Shown piece by piece: positions 42,476-43,806 of a stretch of DNA of 43,806 nt (position 1 is its first letter; each line of letters starts with the position of its first letter). This DNA comes from Lacihabitans sp. CS3-21. Lineage in GTDB: Bacteria; Bacteroidota; Bacteroidia; Cytophagales; Spirosomataceae. The position numbers were made by a program, and so were the translations under genes. The stretch lies in contig NZ_RJUD01000100.1 in NCBI RefSeq assembly GCF_024343675.1, forward strand, positions 1 to 43,806, read 5' to 3'. Below the pieces are notes generated by a model, which saw nothing but the letters and a program-made list of their open reading frames with translations, made no database searches and was not told the origin of the DNA.

Positions 42476-43806
42476 TTAAGGTTTGTTACTATCCACAATA
42501 ATTCTTTCACTTCTATTGGCCAATTCCCATGAGGTAGCAAATACCAATTGCGTGATTTTAGAATATTTTGTAAATAATATTTTTTCTACATCATCTCCTG
42601 GTTTATGATAGTCTTCATGAACACCTGTGAAATAAAAAATTACAGGTATTTTATTCTTGGCAAAATTGTAATGATCAGACCTGTAATAAAATCTATTGGG
42701 GTCTTTTGGGTCGTTAAATTCATAATCGAGCTCAAAATTTATAGTCTCTTTGTTTACACGCTCTGAAATAGAATGAAGTTCAGATGAAAGTTTATCACTT
42801 CCAATTAGATATACATAATTTTGATTGCTTTCGTGTTTTTTGTCAATCCTTCCAATCATGTCTATGTTTAAATCACAAACCGTTTTTTCTAATCGGATTA
42901 TCGGATTTATATCTGTGTAATATTTTGACCCCAGAAGTCCTTTTTCTTCGCCTGTAACCCACAGGAATAGAATGCTTCTTCTAGGTCCATTTCCAGCTGC
43001 TTTGGCTTTAGAATATGCCTCTGCCAGTTCCAATAATGCACAAGTTCCTGATCCATCGTCATCCGCTCCATTATGAATGCGTCCCTTGTCATCAGTGCCA
43101 ACATGGTCATAATGTGCTGATATGATGACCACTTCATCTTTTTTGTCGGTTCCTTCCAAGAAACCCATTATGTTGGATGTTTCTATAGTGTCTTCTCCTC
43201 TTTCAGATTTTATTTTTATGGTGCTTTTCTTGGTTTTCAGTTTATTTTCAGGATTCGCAATTTTTTCCTCTAACTTTTTCTGACTGATGCCTAGCATTTC
43301 AGCTGCCATGTTTTTGGAAATTATAAAAGTGGGAACAGCAGAGGTGACGGAAGGGCTTTCAGGTTTAGATTTTTCTATGGCTAGTCTATTAAATCTAGAA
43401 AGAACCGCCTTCCGTTCTGCATTGAGGGTTTTGAATTGGTCCGAATCCGCAAGTGAGACTACAAAAACAAAGTCTGCACCTAAGTCTGCTGCGATTTTTT
43501 GTTTTTTCTTTAACCCTGGGCTACCAATCCAATCTGAATTGTCTGTGTTACTCGATACAAACTTTCCGGCTTTGTTTTTCGGTTCATTTTCTATCAAAAT
43601 AACCGCTTTGCCTTTTACGCTTTTGTTTAAGTAGTCATTTGAGGTTTCGGATTGAATGCCATAACCCACAAAAACAGTTTCAATTTCCTTTTCAACAGGG
43701 ATATTAATCATTCCAACTGGAAAGTAATCATTGAAAAATACTTTCTTCTTACCATTGATTACTACATAGGATTCTTTCCATCCGTTTTTATACAATTCAA
43801 TTTTTT
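42476..43806 (-). CDS. M28-family metallopeptidase with PA domain, 5' partial
   Basis: The frame is open to the window end, so the N-terminus and any signal peptide lie beyond it. About 443 residues are visible. A PA-type domain (TVFVGYGIQSETSNDYLNKS and KAVILIENEP) precedes the M28 zinc peptidase domain. Metal-site motifs are ISAHYDHVG (His, Asp), GADDDGSGT (Asp), WVTGEEKGLLG (Glu-Glu), and NIDMIGR (Asp), with a late FYRSDHYNFA and GVHEDYHKPGD. Such enzymes are secreted aminopeptidases or carboxypeptidases; the specificity is unknown. It is closest to the start of another minus-strand unit. Confidence 0.92.
   Translation of the reverse strand, partial: KIELYKNGWKESYVVINGKKKVFFNDYFPVGMINIPVEKEIETVFVGYGIQSETSNDYLNKSVKGKAVILIENEPKNKAGKFVSSNTDNSDWIGSPGLKKKQKIAADLGADFVFVVSLADSDQFKTLNAERKAVLSRFNRLAIEKSKPESPSVTSAVPTFIISKNMAAEMLGISQKKLEEKIANPENKLKTKKSTIKIKSERGEDTIETSNIMGFLEGTDKKDEVVIISAHYDHVGTDDKGRIHNGADDDGSGTCALLELAEAYSKAKAAGNGPRRSILFLWVTGEEKGLLGSKYYTDINPIIRLEKTVCDLNIDMIGRIDKKHESNQNYVYLIGSDKLSSELHSISERVNKETINFELDYEFNDPKDPNRFYYRSDHYNFAKNKIPVIFYFTGVHEDYHKPGDDVEKILFTKYSKITQLVFATSWELANRSERIIVDSNKP

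Overview
The window is AT-rich bacterial chromosome from the Bacteroidota, most likely the Cytophagales. Supporting evidence: promoters of the Bacteroidota type (TTTG, 19 bases, TAnnTTTG) upstream of the rpsF and nuo operons, the gliding lipoprotein gene gldD, a TonB/ExbBD cluster of the Cytophagales kind, DUF4783 and DUF2007 proteins, and a surface protein built from CshA-type repeats. The genus cannot be settled from the sequence alone. I see no rRNA, tRNA, CRISPR, insertion sequence or prophage. The region is mostly housekeeping, with short gene blocks on both strands separated by intrinsic terminators.

Layout. 1-2406: 3' end of a large secreted repeat protein. 2.8-5.4 kb: small genes (a 61-residue orphan, a YcxB-like membrane protein, a DUF4783 protein, a phosphoribosyltransferase, a DedA protein). 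5.4-9.6 kb: LpxH, a single-domain response regulator, a PhnP-like hydrolase closely followed by a FAN1/VRR-NUC nuclease, and a small cytochrome c. 9.6-10.8 kb: ribosomal operon rpsF-rpsR-rplI on the minus strand. 11-18.7 kb: pgk, a BNR-propeller protein, batD-aroC, an unknown lipoprotein, and an ABC-F ATPase. 18.8-23 kb: a phosphorylase-family protein, then the run gldD-DUF2007-cdsA-carboxypeptidase-like regulatory domain protein. 23-23.7 kb: a PIN-domain toxin-antitoxin pair whose operator overlaps its promoter. 23.7-32.4 kb: gamma carbonic anhydrase and nuoABCDEFGHIJ, all on the minus strand. 32.5-34.2 kb: obg and adk. 34.4-42.2 kb: a TonB energy-transduction cluster (ExbB, three ExbD, two TonB, a small membrane protein, a PstS-like lipoprotein, a TPR protein). 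42.5 kb to the end: an M28 peptidase cut by the window edge.

How the genes work together. The nuo genes encode the NADH-oxidising and connecting parts of complex I plus NuoA, H and J. nuoK-N are not here: the operon stops after nuoJ at ten copies of an 8-bp repeat and a terminator, followed by a gamma carbonic anhydrase. The ExbB/ExbD/TonB cluster carries proton-motive energy to the outer membrane, and its ExbD-TonB pair is present twice in tandem. GldD belongs to the gliding/type IX secretion apparatus, which may relate to the secreted repeat protein at the left edge.

The points most worth a second look are a glucan-phosphorylase homologue with Thr where the pyridoxal-phosphate lysine is expected, the split nuo operon with its repeat and carbonic anhydrase neighbour, the ExbD-TonB duplication, and the cysteine-rich C-terminal tail of the surface protein. 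I found no strong candidate for a wholly new multi-gene system.
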